Assembly: GCA_023053575.1 (NCBI GenBank)
Contig: JAKZAP010000009.1
Span: forward strand, 12,009,869-12,073,868
Source: Branchinecta lynchi
Taxonomy: Eukaryota; Arthropoda; Branchiopoda; Anostraca; Branchinectidae
DNA length: 64,000 bases
Direction: 5' to 3'
Position 1 is the first letter of the stretch, and every line of letters starts with the position of its first letter. Made by a program: the position numbers and the translations under genes. Shown here piece after piece: positions 1 to 10,962 of this stretch. A model generated the notes under the pieces. It searched no databases and was not told the DNA's origin. It saw nothing but the letters and a program-made list of their open reading frames with translations.

Positions 1-294
1 TTTGAAGTTTCTAAGGTTACAACTGATACAGACAACTAACATTATACAAATATTACAGAAACAGGTTTCACTAATCTGTAATATAGCCACCATTTTACCA
101 GCCATGGAACCAGGAACCCAGCATTTTAAGTAAACTAAAAGCTTTTCCAGCAACTGAGCTTAATTTTTAGTTTTGTAACCTTACCTTTAGCCTAGTCTGC
201 ACGAACCTAACTAAGGTACTATTTAGCACAAAAGTGATACAGTAGAGGTATGGTTATGTGAACCTCTGGTAAATGTGAACGATCGCCAAAGAAA
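1..294. other. Unassigned sequence
   Basis: I see no coding potential, RNA gene or recognisable repeat terminus here. It lies just 5' of a pearl-like element. Confidence 0.4.
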
Positions 295-1242
295 CAAGAC
301 CCAAGGTTTCAATGGGATCCCAAAAATTCAATATCTGATCCAGACAATTGGGTCTTGTCTTAGCCAGATCCAGTCATTGCCAGACTCCTTGAACATTTTT
401 ACAATTAAAATTCAGAAACAGATTAAGGCCAAATAGCTAGTCATCTGAGAAAACCAAGTTCAAATATGGATTCAGTATGTGTATTTACCCCTATAAGTCA
501 TATCTGTTTTGACGAAAGCTTCCTGCCACTTCTGCCAATTTCCTGGTTTCGGCCGAACTCCAGAACTACTTGTCTGGCGAAAAAAGAAAGCTCAAAAACG
601 AACTTAGGGTATCTACCAATAATGAACATCTAATCAACTTCAAATAAAAATTTAACTTGTAACAAATTTTCCGACTCCAGCCGGATTCCGGTCGAACTAA
701 ATTTCCGGGTAAAATGTGATTGTCAAACACGGATTCAGCATCTAACAATTTTCTGGTTTTGGCTGGATTCTGGGGGAACTACATGTCCAGGTAGAAAATT
801 TTTCCACATAAGTGTTCAGCATGTCTTCTTGCCCTGAATCGAACATCCAATCAACTGCAAATAAAACTTTTAATTTTAACAAGCTTTCCGGTTTGGGCCG
901 GATTCCGGGCGAACTACTTGTCCGTCGAGAAAATGGTTTTGACCATTGTGTTCAGCATGTCTTCTTACCCCATAATCGACTATCAAATTAGCTGTTTAAG
1001 AATATTTTGTTTGCCCCTTAATTTGAACCCCCTCCCTCACCCCTAAATGTAGGGCTAGAAAGCCCATCTACAAACTTGACTGATCCGACGACCCAACGAA
1101 TCCCCACACCAAGTTTCATCAAAATATCTCATTCCCTTCGAGAGTTATCGTGCTTACAGACGGACAGACGGACGGACGGATGGACAGACGGACAACTTTT
1201 GCGATGTCATAGGTATCCCTTCACTTACGTTTTGGGATCCCA
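295..1242 (+). mobile_element. Pearl-like (Helitron-type, non-autonomous) element, copy 1
   Basis: The left end carries an inverted repeat, CAAGACCCAA at 295 with TTGGGTCTTG near 350. The middle holds degenerate tandem units that each contain a CCGG...CGAACTACTTGTCCG core and 'TTCAGCATGTCTTCT'. The right end has a microsatellite of ACGG/ACAG units (about 1157-1194) followed by ACTTTTGCGATGTCATAGGTATCC and a GGGATCCC palindrome. Related copies lie at 28929, 47690 and 53030. Bivalve 'pearl' elements, non-autonomous Helitron relatives, share this layout of subterminal hairpin, tandem core and ACYG microsatellite. The superfamily is inferred from layout; no Rep/helicase gene is present. Confidence 0.6.
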
Positions 1243-1603
1243 AAAACTAAACCCCGAACAAGGCATTTTTTTCCAATAAATACTGATAATAACCCTTCAC
1301 ACCATTTGCACTTTTGAATATTTTGCTAACAAACTATCAGCTGATCTCCTTTTTTAATTCGAAAATTTTGTCAAGTGAACAAACTTCAATGGAGAAGTCA
1401 ATGGAGAAGATGGCGGTCCGAACCACCAGCCAGATGCAGTCAAAAGAGGAAGATTTTTAAAAAATTCAAAATCAAAGAAATTCAATTGAATTTCTACTTG
1501 AAGTCTGTGCTAGGATAACCCTGAAATACTTGATTTGTAATTTTTCTTTTCAATTTTACTTTTGTAGCCTATATGCAAATGAGGAAAGCAAGGTAATGTA
1601 AAC

Positions 1604-2666
1604 CTAGGTTCACACAGAGCAAATCGCAGTGATGAACCAGTCTAGTACACTAGCCCCATTTCAGGCACGGTGCTCAAACGTCTAGCACCATGCCTGGGTG
1701 CTAGATGTTCAAGCACTGTACCTTGGATTTCATGTATGGTGCATGGATTTCAGTATACAGTGCATGCAGAAAAAACACAGTTTCTGTCATCACAACTGAG
1801 CACCGGCTCGGACAGGGCTGAAATTACTACTATGAATTAGAGAAATCAAAGACAATCCTTTACATATTTTTCACAACAAAAACAAAAGGGCTCTAATGAT
1901 GATGGAGATGAAAAACCTAACAGCACCCTATCTATTTTCCATGTATTTTCCCTATCTATTCCCCAAGAGCCAATATTCTGGTTGGCTGCTAGGTTGAAAA
2001 AGCTGAGGCACAGGTCACTTTGCATGCAAAACCCTTGACTATGTAGAAAAGGAAATGAGGTTTATCACATCTGTCATCAGCCGAGCCCTTTTGTTTTTGT
2101 TGTGAAAAATATATAAAGGATTGTCTTTGATTTCTCTGATTCATGGTAGTAATTTCAGCCCTTTCCGAGCTGGTGCTCAGTTGTTATTGACAGAAACTGT
2201 GTTTTTGATGTATGCACTGTATACTGAATTCATGCACCATACATTAAATCCAACGTACAGTGCTTGAACGTCTAGCACCCAGGCATGGTGGTAGACGTTT
2301 GAGCACCTTCCCTGAAAAGGGGCTAGTGTACTAGACTGGATGAACAAGATTTTTCAATCACAGCGACAGAAGATTTTTAGCGCCTGGATGTTCACACTGA
2401 ATTTTTTTCGGCAACAGAATTTAACTCACAAAATTTGAGAAAAAATCCCTTTTCTCGCTTAAAAGTGCAAAATGGGGCAGAACTGAACAGCAATAATGAA
2501 TTTTTCTAAAAGTTAATCATCAATAGGGTCGTCCATGTTGCTGTTGCGTGCATAAAATCGTACTGTCACCTGATTAAAGTTGAATTTTCCAAACACTGAA
2601 GATCGCCTGATGAAGCAACAGATATCGCCAAGTTTGGTGGCGGAAATCGCCTCAGTGTGAACCTAG
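1604..2666. mobile_element. TIR element CTAGGTTCACAC, interrupted by a foldback element
   Basis: Termini CTAGGTTCACACAGAG and (reverse complement) CTAGGTTCACACTGAG form a terminal inverted repeat. After removing the 701-bp insertion at 1638-2338 the element is about 350 bp. A second partial copy at 62904 preserves the uninterrupted sequence across the insertion point. No transposase is encoded. I could not assign a TSD with confidence. Confidence 0.65.
1638..2338. mobile_element. 701-bp foldback element with about 260-bp inverted arms and 7-bp TSD
   Basis: The ends are CAGTCTAGTACACTAGCCCC and its reverse complement. The two arms (about 1638-1896 and 2078-2338) are near-complete reverse complements around a spacer of about 180 bp. 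The flanks are GATGAAC at 1631-1637 and again at 2339-2345, an exact 7-bp duplication. The paralogous site at 62930 (GATGAACGGGATTTT) has one GATGAAC and no insert. There is no ORF. Such long arms would form a stable cruciform or hairpin RNA. The superfamily is not identified. Confidence 0.75.
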
Positions 2667-3100
2667 CCTAGGGTAAGAGTTAAAAAGTTTTCACATAAGC
2701 ATACATCTATTGTACTAGTACACGACTATATAGTGTCTCTGCCTAAGTAAAATAACTGTCTGAAACTGGACTGAAGAAAGCACAAATTTTGAGTGTGTGT
2801 GCAGTGTGGAGAAACAGAACTTTGCAGCAAGTTTCTAGGATTTTTATTGTTACGTACAATTTATAATGTCTGCTTTATAACCTAGATTGCCTTAATTATA
2901 ACTAATCAGTCAAACATTGGAAAGAAAGAATAACTAACCAATTCGGAGTGAAAGTCCATGCTGTTTGTTGTTTTTTGAATTCTACGCTATACTACCGCTA
3001 GAGTAAAAGTGAAAAAATATCACCAATCCTACAGTACAAGAGCCCGGAATGAACGAACGAAACCTGGCATCTGCCTGTCATTGACGATTTTGATGAGAAG
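2667..3100. other. Unassigned AT-rich sequence
   Basis: I see no gene or recognisable repeat. It separates two mobile elements. Confidence 0.35.
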
Positions 3101-3296
3101 CAGGGTCGTCACGACTGGGCGGGGGCACCCCCCCCCCCCTCAATGTCGTCGGCCAGTCGGTAAAAAGATAACAAGACAGTTGATTTTTTCTACAAATTGT
3201 AGTCGTTTTTTCTGCAAAAATAGTCGGTAAAACTTGCCAGCCAGTCGGTAAATGCCTTGCCCCCCCCCCCAAACATCTTTGCTAGTTACACCTCTG
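3101..3296. mobile_element. hAT-type MITE with poly-C tracts
   Basis: It begins CAGGGTCGTCACGACTGG and ends CTAGTTACACCTCTG, and is flanked by ATGAGAAG (3093-3100) and ATAAGAAG (3297-3304), an 8-bp duplication with one mismatch. Inside are two poly-C runs and repeats of 'GGCCAGTCGGTAAA'. The 8-bp TSD and CAG start fit hAT. Relatives lie at 6595-6775 and 9585-9875. Confidence 0.6.
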
Positions 3297-3859
3297 ATAA
3301 GAAGCATGAGGACTAGAATAGAATAGCTAATCGCAATAGAACACAAAGACATTACTCTGTTTCTTCTCCGAAGAGTCCCCATGAGTAAAATCTTCAGACT
3401 TCAGAGTGCAGGTCAGGCCTATTACTAATCCACTCCAGCTTTGAAAATTTCCATCCGTTCTAATTCCCAACGTCCTTTATTTCATAGTTTTTTTTTTATA
3501 TTCCATCCATTGGCATAATACGGATTTAACGCTTGCCGTGCCGTTTTCTTTACGCGAACATTCATCAGAAGAGTGGTTATGCAAATTTTGCCGTGATTTG
3601 CCATCCAAGGCAAGAGCATGGAGAGGGAATAGAAACAGCCGAAGCCTTGTGTAATTTTGTAAGAACAGTTTAGCTAGTAGGCAATTACCATACAAGATCT
3701 TAATAAAAACACAACATAGTAAGAGAGGCAGGGCAGGGGCGTCCTGAGGGGTGGGGCGTAGCACCCCTCACGTATCGGGCATCACGGCGAAGCGGTAATG
3801 CCCGTTGTGTAAAATCTTTCGCCCCCACATTTCCAAACTGGCTTAACGTGTTATTGGTT
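3297..3859. other. Unassigned sequence
   Basis: There are only short open frames and no recognisable domain or splice-supported exon. It ends near a conserved-looking 'CGGGCATCACGGCGAAGCGGT' stretch that I could not identify. Confidence 0.35.
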
Positions 3860-4190
3860 CCCATTCTTTATCAAATTTGGTAATTCATCCAGCTTTTGTT
3901 CAGTCCGCATCCATTTCACTGTCAGTTCCTTCGTAAATTTCGTGATTTCACGTGTTTATTTGGTCTTATTCGTTAACGAAATCGGAAATTCACCGGACTT
4001 TTCTCAAGTCCATATCTGTTCTACCGCATTTGGTCCATCTATTTCATACTGCCATGATTGAACTATTTGGTTCTGATCCGTTAACGAATTTGGTAATTCA
4101 TCAGATTTTTTTTAGTCCCGTATCTGTTACCAGACTTGCCAAATTCGGTTGTTTTAGGTGGTTCTAACAAGAGTTTCATTTCATTACGAA
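3860..4190. repeat. Tandem repeat, about 105-108 bp unit, roughly three copies
   Basis: The motif family 'AACGAAATCGGAAATTCA / AACGAATTTGGTAATTCA' recurs at about 3871, 3976 and 4084, and a partial unit follows. Units are diverged. No protein function is apparent. Confidence 0.55.
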
Positions 4191-5055
4191 ATTCGGTTGT
4201 TATACCGCTCCCGAACTATTTCTTCTTTTTATAGTTATCTTTTCGGTCATACGAATTCATTACTTGGTTCACCCCAGTCACCGCGTTCGGTAATTTAAGT
4301 GGCATTTATTTAGCTCTTGTTCTTTATCATTTAACGGTAGCTTCAGCTGGTTGACATTCCTTACTTAACTTATACTTCTAATGATTGCCGTAGTTCAGGA
4401 ATAAGCACGTCTCTTGATGTGAAAATTAGCCTACTTTTGTTTGCTATAAACTAAAAACAAAAATAAATGTACTTCGTATCTACTTTACCCTGGATCGCCC
4501 CATTTTTTCGCCTGACAACTCTGCGCTTTAACAGGTAGTCGTGGGATCGCAAAAGGCACAAAATTTCGACTGCGGTGCATTTGGCAGTCTTCACTATTTA
4601 GAAGAAGGGTGCAGTTGGCGTTTGAGGCTTAGAATTTTGGGGGGCTTGAACCACATTAAAAGCTAGAATTTGCATGGAAACTAGTTAAATGTTGCAAGAA
4701 AAAAAGGCGGATTAAACTAATTTCACCTGCAGCGCTTTAATTTGTCTTGGATACGGCCGTCAGCGACGTTGTCCTTTTGCAGCATCGGCATTTTTTTGGG
4801 GCATATTTTCAATTCTGGTTGGAAAAGGATCCCAGTACTGACGGCGTATCCTTGAAAAATTTAAGTGGAAGAGCGTGAAAACGCGCCAAATTTTATCTTA
4901 GGCTTGATTTTGTACATACTATGCAACTTTTTAAATTCTAGTTTCTTGAAGGCAACGGACACCCTGGAGAGAGTACCGATTTGGTCAATTTTTACCAGGT
5001 TCCCCCCCCCCCCCCAATGAAGAAAGGCTCGGGACACCCCTGGAGAGAGGTATGT
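4191..5055. other. Unassigned sequence
   Basis: AT-rich sequence with a poly-C run near 5003-5015. I see no gene, RNA or clear element boundary. Confidence 0.3.
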
Positions 5056-5373
5056 CTTCTTTTAAAACAGCGAAAACACGGTGAATGCTTCCAAAATGGA
5101 TCTCAGTCGAAAAAAAAATATGTAGTTGACGAAATTAGTCTGGATCCACTTTATTTTTATTTTGTTTATTTGATTGTTTTTAATTAATTTTACATTGAAC
5201 CAAGACCAGCAAAAATTGATTCCCCTCCGAATCTGAAAGGGAAACCTTTTTTGGTGATGGTGATGATAACCCGAGTAATCCCATTCCGTGGGAACTCGCC
5301 AGAATACGGGGATTGAGTCCCCGGGACACAGAAAAACGCGAGGACTCCTCAAGTGGAGTCCTCAAGGAACGGC
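5056..5373. mobile_element. Copy of the 'GCCGTTCC' TIR family (diverged)
   Basis: This contains the internal signature 'CTGGATCCACTTTATTTTTATTTTG', then 'TTAATTTTACATTG', then 'GGACTCCTCAAGTGGAGTCCTC'. The same signature is shared with 15731-16142, 56930-57390 and 57960-58660. The right end (GTCCTCAAGGAACGG) matches the family TIR. The left end is blurred. It is non-coding. Confidence 0.55.
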
Positions 5374-5439
5374 CCAATGTCCTTCAATATTTCCTATAGG
5401 CAGGCGTCGCAAGTGCATTTTCGGTGGGGGGGGGTGCAG

Positions 5440-6590
5440 AGCAAAAATTTTACCGAATCATTCAGAAATTTTACCGAATCCTAGAACTAAGAATTTGAGC
5501 TTTAAATTATGGAACAGAGACGATTACGGAGGAAGAGTAACAATAAAGGGCAGCATAGCCAATAGAAAATTAAATCGAGCACCGCAGGCGAAAATTTTCG
5601 AAATAAATTTTTTGCTGTAGGCTAAAACTAACTGCTTCTCTTACAAATTCTACCATTTACCGTTGATTAAACGCCGAGACTCCAAGAAGTTCCAGAAACC
5701 GGGTTCCGGCAGCAGCAGTAACTGTAGTCTAGTCAGTATACTACCCATAATCACATCAACTAATCTTAATTTCCATCCAAATTCTAGCTTTTAATGTTTC
5801 AAAATCTCAATCCTAAAACTGGCTTGAAATGACGCGACATTACACAAAATAGAGAATATTACGAAAAGTGCTGCAGGCGGAATTTTCGAAATATTTATGA
5901 ATAGATATTCTTTTTGGAATCCAAAATAAAAGTAAGGACTATCGATGATATCATATATCATCCCTTTTGTCTGCGACCAGTGCTTCACTCGACCTCTTCT
6001 GAGTTTCGAGGTTCGTGGTAACTTCCGAATCCTGGCAATAATAACGAATAAATTACCGAATTTCACTTATTATACCGAATAAGCGTAGGCCGATAGCATG
6101 TTCGGGATTCTGTATAACTAGAGTATCCCGGTTATTATACCGAATTGTTTTGGTATCGAATGACTACCGAACAATATTCATATTCGGTATACGTTCGTCG
6201 AAACTGGAACACAGTCAGTATTCGTGGTTAACTTCCTAATCCTGGAAATTATACTGAATAAATTACCGAATCCTAATCATGATACCGAATAATTTTGAAC
6301 CAATAGCATATTCGGAGTTATGTGTAACTACGGAATCTCCATAAATATACCGAATAGTTCCGGCATCGAAAAATTACCAAATGATTTCAGTAAGTTGTCT
6401 CAACAAATTCGTGATAACTACCGAATACTGGCAAATATACCGAATCCCGATGATTATGCCGAAGAGATTTGTACAGATAGCCTATTTAGGATTCTATATA
6501 ACTACCGAATCCCCGTAAATATATCGAACAGTTCTGCTATAAAATACCGAACAATTTTAGTAAAATTTTTGTAAAATTTTACCGAATCTC
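5440..6590. repeat. Tandem array rich in TACCGAAT motifs
   Basis: Units beginning near 'TTCGTGGTAACTTCCGAATCC' recur at about 6012, 6220 and 6408 (spacing about 190-210 bp). Each contains several TACCGAAT or ATACCGAA motifs and a 'TAGCATATTCGG' segment. Sparser motifs extend left to about 5440. There is no TIR or gene. Frames through it are open only by chance. Confidence 0.5.
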
Positions 6591-6594
6591 AAAA

Positions 6595-6775
6595 AGGTGG
6601 GGGGGGGGATATGCTGCAGACGAATTGAATTGTTTCTTTTTTTTTGTTTCCAAGAAAAAAATCGACTGTTTTTACGAAAAATCATGGCGCTTCGCGCCGA
6701 CCTATTTTTTTTTACCGACTGGCCGACAATACAAGGGGGCGGGGGGGCGTCCCCCTCCCCTCCATATGTGTCGCC
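6595..6775. mobile_element. Diverged poly-G/poly-C MITE related to 3101-3296
   Basis: A poly-G run, then 'AAAAAAATCGACTGTTTTTACG', then 'TTACCGACTGGCCGACA', then a G/C-rich end. This is the reverse-complement organisation of the elements at 3101 and 9585. Ends and TSD are unclear. Confidence 0.45.
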
Positions 6776-6800
6776 CTACTCTTGACGGCTACGATATTTC

Positions 6801-6892
6801 CGAGGGGTTGCTCTCTCTGCGCCACCGGTGTACACCTCGGCGCGGCACGCGCCACTTCGTGTATATCGTTTTTTAGAGCGAGCAACCCCTCG
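6801..6892. mobile_element. Short hairpin MITE, CGAGGGGTTGC family
   Basis: Starts CGAGGGGTTGCTCTC and ends GAGCAACCCCTCG, so the ends pair. It shares 'CCACCGGTGTACACCTCGGC' with the copy at 46446-46544, which has a clean 8-bp TSD. This copy has no recognisable TSD. Confidence 0.6.
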
Positions 6893-7052
6893 TTTTAAGC
6901 TGTCGAAGCTGACTTTTACACTATAAGAACAGCGGTCGAATATACTGCGTTCCCAGACTCGACAGGGCCTCGTTCTTCGTTTCTTAGTTTCCTTGTACTG
7001 TAAGCATGAAGGATAGATCAAATCAGGAGTTTAAATTAGTCTTGATGACTAA

Positions 7053-7380
7053 TGCCCGGGCCCCACTATAGTCACACCTAGTAATAACGCCGGTAATTAG
7101 GCCGTCTTAAGGTCGAAATTGGGAAGACGCTGAAAACGTAAGATTGTCCAGATGGAAAAATCCATCTCCGCCATCTTGAAACGTATCTTTGGAGTGTTTG
7201 GACCAATCACAGACCAGAGTCGCTGATTTTAGCCAGTTTTGTTTACGTTTGAGTGACGATGGTGGTAATATATCTTGAATTTCGTCATTCCAGGTGTGAC
7301 CAGGATGAAACGTAAGAGTGGGTAATAACCAAATTAACGAGCCAAATTACGTACAGATGTGACTGAATGTGGCCCGGGCA
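7053..7380. mobile_element. PIF/Harbinger-like MITE, TGCCCGGGCC family, copy 1
   Basis: The ends are TGCCCGGGCCCCACTATAGT and (reverse complement) TGCCCGGGCCACATTCAGT, flanked on both sides by TAA (7050-7052, 7381-7383). A 3-bp TWA duplication is characteristic of PIF/Harbinger. A second copy at 24548-24880 has TTA on both sides. It is 328 bp and encodes no protein. Confidence 0.7.
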
Positions 7381-7383
7381 TAA

Positions 7384-9056
7384 CTGTTAGTGTCGAGGAA
7401 AAATAGACGTATGCCTTGCGAAGAGCCAGAAACGTCACTGGCGTGAGACGCAACAAACGTTGGGGATTTGTTGACATTAGATTTGAATCAAGTTTCAGGA
7501 TTCGTTAGGATGACCTTTCTCGTTCTTCCCCAGGTTCACTGTCTTGTTCCGGACTTAGTCATCTAAAGTATCACACTCCCCTTTTCTCTTACTCCATTCA
7601 TTCGGAATTTAATAAGTACCTCACATGTGCTGCTTCTATGACACCTTCCTGATTTGTGGGATTTGGGGCGTCCAACACCCCGGACATTCAGACATTTTTG
7701 GCATTGGTTCACCAGATCCGTCCACATCAGTCTCCCCGAAAATGGATGTCTGGGACCCGAAAGAAAAACCGGGAAGTTAAAGCTTTGCTTTTACCAGTAA
7801 ACCTTGAACCTGCGTAAAAACTTTCCACGGCAAATATGCAATTGAGTTGCAGAATGAATGCGCCAAAATGGAAGAAGTAGTGTAATTACCGGTCGAACCA
7901 TGAGCTGCCCAACTGTTTTAGTTACATAAATTTTACTGCAAACAATGACTCAAAGCGTTCAACTCAATTTGTACAGTACCCGGCAAGTTCCAAAGATCAA
8001 ACACGTGCGTGCGTCACATCTGCGGTGTGAGAGAAGTTTCACTCCCTCCTTTTCTTTGTGGGTATTGGGTATTTTGTGGGTAAATCCAATGATGAATTGC
8101 TGATAGATTGCGCTAGACAAACAATTGTCCGGAAGCTAAATTAAGACACTGTTGGATACAAATGTTCGTCCAAAGTAGGTGAGCATGGTCAGCTGTATGT
8201 CCACGAATATTGAAATACAAGCACGAGAAAGCACACTACAATTTTTTTTGGGGGAAAAGTCAGGTGGAGGACAGGATGAGCAAATAGTCTTGCTATTACT
8301 CTAACGGTTAAACTTGCTCTTCGTTGGTCGAAGTAGTTTGTAAATCTATCCGTACTGCCTATGGGCGAATCGTCCCAACCGGGGGCTATAATCGTAGGTT
8401 TGGAAAATGTGTACTGCACTTTTTGCGTTCCTTCTATTCTATTCGTTCTTGCGTCAATGTTCTTCGAAAGAAGGAGATCTAAAAAGATGAGAGATTTTAA
8501 GATGACGGTATCTGCAAACACCACAAAATGCAGATCGAGTTACCTTTGTCCGCAACGGGGTGTAAAACCTCTCTCTCAATTAAGCTAAATATATAGAAAG
8601 CGAAAAGAATTGTCACGAGATACTAATTAGCGGTGTTTGTTAGCTTTACATTAACGTCCAGGCGAGTCTGCGGTCACCATTACCCGTAGGTACAAAAAAA
8701 GTAAAAGTATAATAGACTTTTCCTTTTTTTATACATATAGGTAATGTTATCAGCATTTTATGCTGATAGCTTGTTTTTCTGTTTTCAGAATTAAAATTAC
8801 AGCGAACAGTCGAACAGTCACCCAATCACTGACGTTTAATAACTTTCAAGGTCTATTCGTTCGCCGAACCGCATTTCAGATGCACTAAGATACCTAAAAT
8901 AAACATTGGAATTGGAATCCATGGTGTTTGTTAGGAACGGAGGGAAAAGCTTACAATGTCGCAGATATCTCCTTTTCGTTTAGAATCTTGGGCATCTGGC
9001 CAAATTTGTCATATGCGATACGAGATATATGCATGTAATTGGGTTGTCCGTGAAAG
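7384..9056. other. Unassigned sequence
   Basis: About 1.7 kb without a supported gene. I checked for splice-flanked conserved frames and saw none. A phrase near 7550 (GGACTTAGTCATCTAAAGTAT) resembles the end of the MITE found at 35779, 36849 and 62460. Confidence 0.35.
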
Positions 9057-9220
9057 GTCCACTACGAAACGTCCCCTGGCTAAACGTCGCCATGACAAAA
9101 CGTTCCAATGGCAAAATTTCCACATGACAAAACGTCTCCGTTGCAAAACGTCCCCATTGGAAAATTTCCTCATGACAGAACGTCCCGGTGGAAAAACGTC
9201 CCCTCGGCGAAACGTCCCCT
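9057..9220. repeat. Minisatellite, unit about 18 bp (AAAACGTCCCC-rich)
   Basis: About nine degenerate units of the type 'CAAAACGTCCCCATTGG' run head to tail. An open frame through it gives a 6-9-residue periodic peptide, a by-product of the repeat rather than evidence for a protein. Confidence 0.75.
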
Positions 9221-9584
9221 GATAAATGGACCGATAACCAAAATTCGAATTCTGGAGGGGACATCTAGAAAATGTTGAAGGATAGCAAAATAGGCATCAA
9301 AATTATCATGGACGTCCGGTTAGTTCTGATTCACTGTGCGGAAGCCCCAGACATTTGGAAGCCAGGAAGGTGAAGCCTGGCTTTTCTTCAATAGTTTCTT
9401 CAATACTTGACGTGAGCACACGAAGAGACGTAGGGGTCTTATAAATCATAAATACTGTGTCGTTTGGGCGTCGGGAGACTAACTGGTAAACTTCCATGAC
9501 CATGCTCCACTTCGGGTGTGACAGCTTAGTACATCGTACATGTCACTGAAATAATTTATCTATTTTCTTCTTCTACCTCAGTGG

Positions 9585-9875
9585 GTTTCTTCCCCCCCCC
9601 CCCCCCCCCCCCAATGCTGTCGGCCAGTCGGTAAAAAATAAGATTTTTCGTCAAAACAGTTCATTTTTTTCAATGAAAACAGTCCGTTTTTCTGAAAATT
9701 GGTCGATTTTTCGTCAAAAACAGTGGATTTTTCTCAAAATCAGTCGATTTTTGTCAAAAATGTAATTTTTTGTTGTCGAAAACAGTCGTTTTTCTGCTGA
9801 GAGAGTCGGTAAAAATTACCAGCCCGTCGGTAAATGCCTGCCCCCCCCCCAACATTTTGGCCAGTAACGCCTATG
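9585..9875. mobile_element. Poly-C-bounded MITE related to 3101-3296
   Basis: A run of about 20 C residues at 9594, then 'CTGTCGGCCAGTCGGTAAAAA', a series of degenerate 'CAGTCGATTTTTC' repeats, then 'CCCGTCGGTAAATGCC', a second C run and 'CAGTAACGCCTATG'. The internal order matches 3101-3296, but the middle is expanded by a repeat of about 30 bp. No clear TSD. Confidence 0.55.
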
Positions 9876-10962
9876 ACTGTAGTAATGCTGGAGTTAAATG
9901 TATTTGTAGAACAATGATTTAAGTACATTTGGGTGGAAATAGTAGGTGACATTAAAAAGGTTAACTGAGGAGCAGTCGTGGCCCGAAGAGTTGGAAATGT
10001 AGAATAATTTATACGCAAGCTTCAGATGATAATAAAGTGAAGCTGCGATATTACTATTTGGTTTTGGTTTTAACCGTACAATTGCCACGGCCACATGCGT
10101 TCCTATTGGACAGTATATTGTATTCCAACTCTACTCTATCACCAGAGGGAGCTTCCATTCCGACGACGGCGACGACTTCATAGACAAAACGCCTTTACAC
10201 AAGCAGGAGCGACAATTACACCGATGTCAGTGAAACCAAGAATAAATAAATTATTTACTCTGGGTAAACGCACTGAGAATAACGAAATCTTTTTTTGCTC
10301 TTCCCTCTTATTACACACCTGCGACCCTAACGGAGCACTGACTGACACCTTTGTCGCTGGAGAGTGCGATTTAACGTTTTTTTAAGGTGATTTATAATCC
10401 GTCTCTACCATACTGGATAAATAAGGTACATGTTTAATATAAATACAATATAAATAAAAGCAAGTAGAGTACTCCACTTTATGCGTGTGATGACTTGCAA
10501 GGCAAACCCCTGTCAGCACGGACCTTAGTACATCGCCACAATACCCAAGAAACAAAATTGTAGCAGAAAGATTTCATCATTCTTCCGAATACCTAGCTGC
10601 TCGCGCTTTCACTATAAGTCGCCTTAAAGCCTCATTAGACTTGGGCCAGTAGCATTGAGTCGCACCTTGGCGTCTTCATGCCTGCTACTACGTCTAGAGC
10701 CTGTTCGGTTCTCAGGCTTCATCCGATAGGGCCAAGCCAAGCACAAATCTCGACTCATTCGCGTCCGGTGGAATATGATCGATTAACCACTTCCATCTTG
10801 TACTCCCTGGACTTTGGATGGCATGACCACAGTAAGGGGCCTGGTTTCACTGTGTTCATGCTTCCGTCCACTGACGTCTTCAGCCTCTCTTTGGGCTCAC
10901 AGCTTGAGGGAGCAACAAATGGATAAGGGAATAACTTATCACATATAAAGCAAGCACATATG
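9876..10962. other. Unassigned sequence downstream of the serine protease gene
   Basis: On the minus strand this is the 3' side of the protease gene and should contain its 3' UTR. I did not find a canonical AATAAA close to the stop codon. No other gene or repeat terminus is supported. Confidence 0.35.

Noticed and set aside
3009..3382. Several overlapping ORFs with Gly- or Pro-runs around poly-C tracts
   Set aside because: They arise from the homopolymers of a hAT MITE. The same applies around 6600, 9600, 15040, 20400 and 25350.
8956..9222. Small protein with 9-residue periodicity
   Set aside because: Explained by the 18-bp minisatellite. There is no conserved start context or homology that I recognise.
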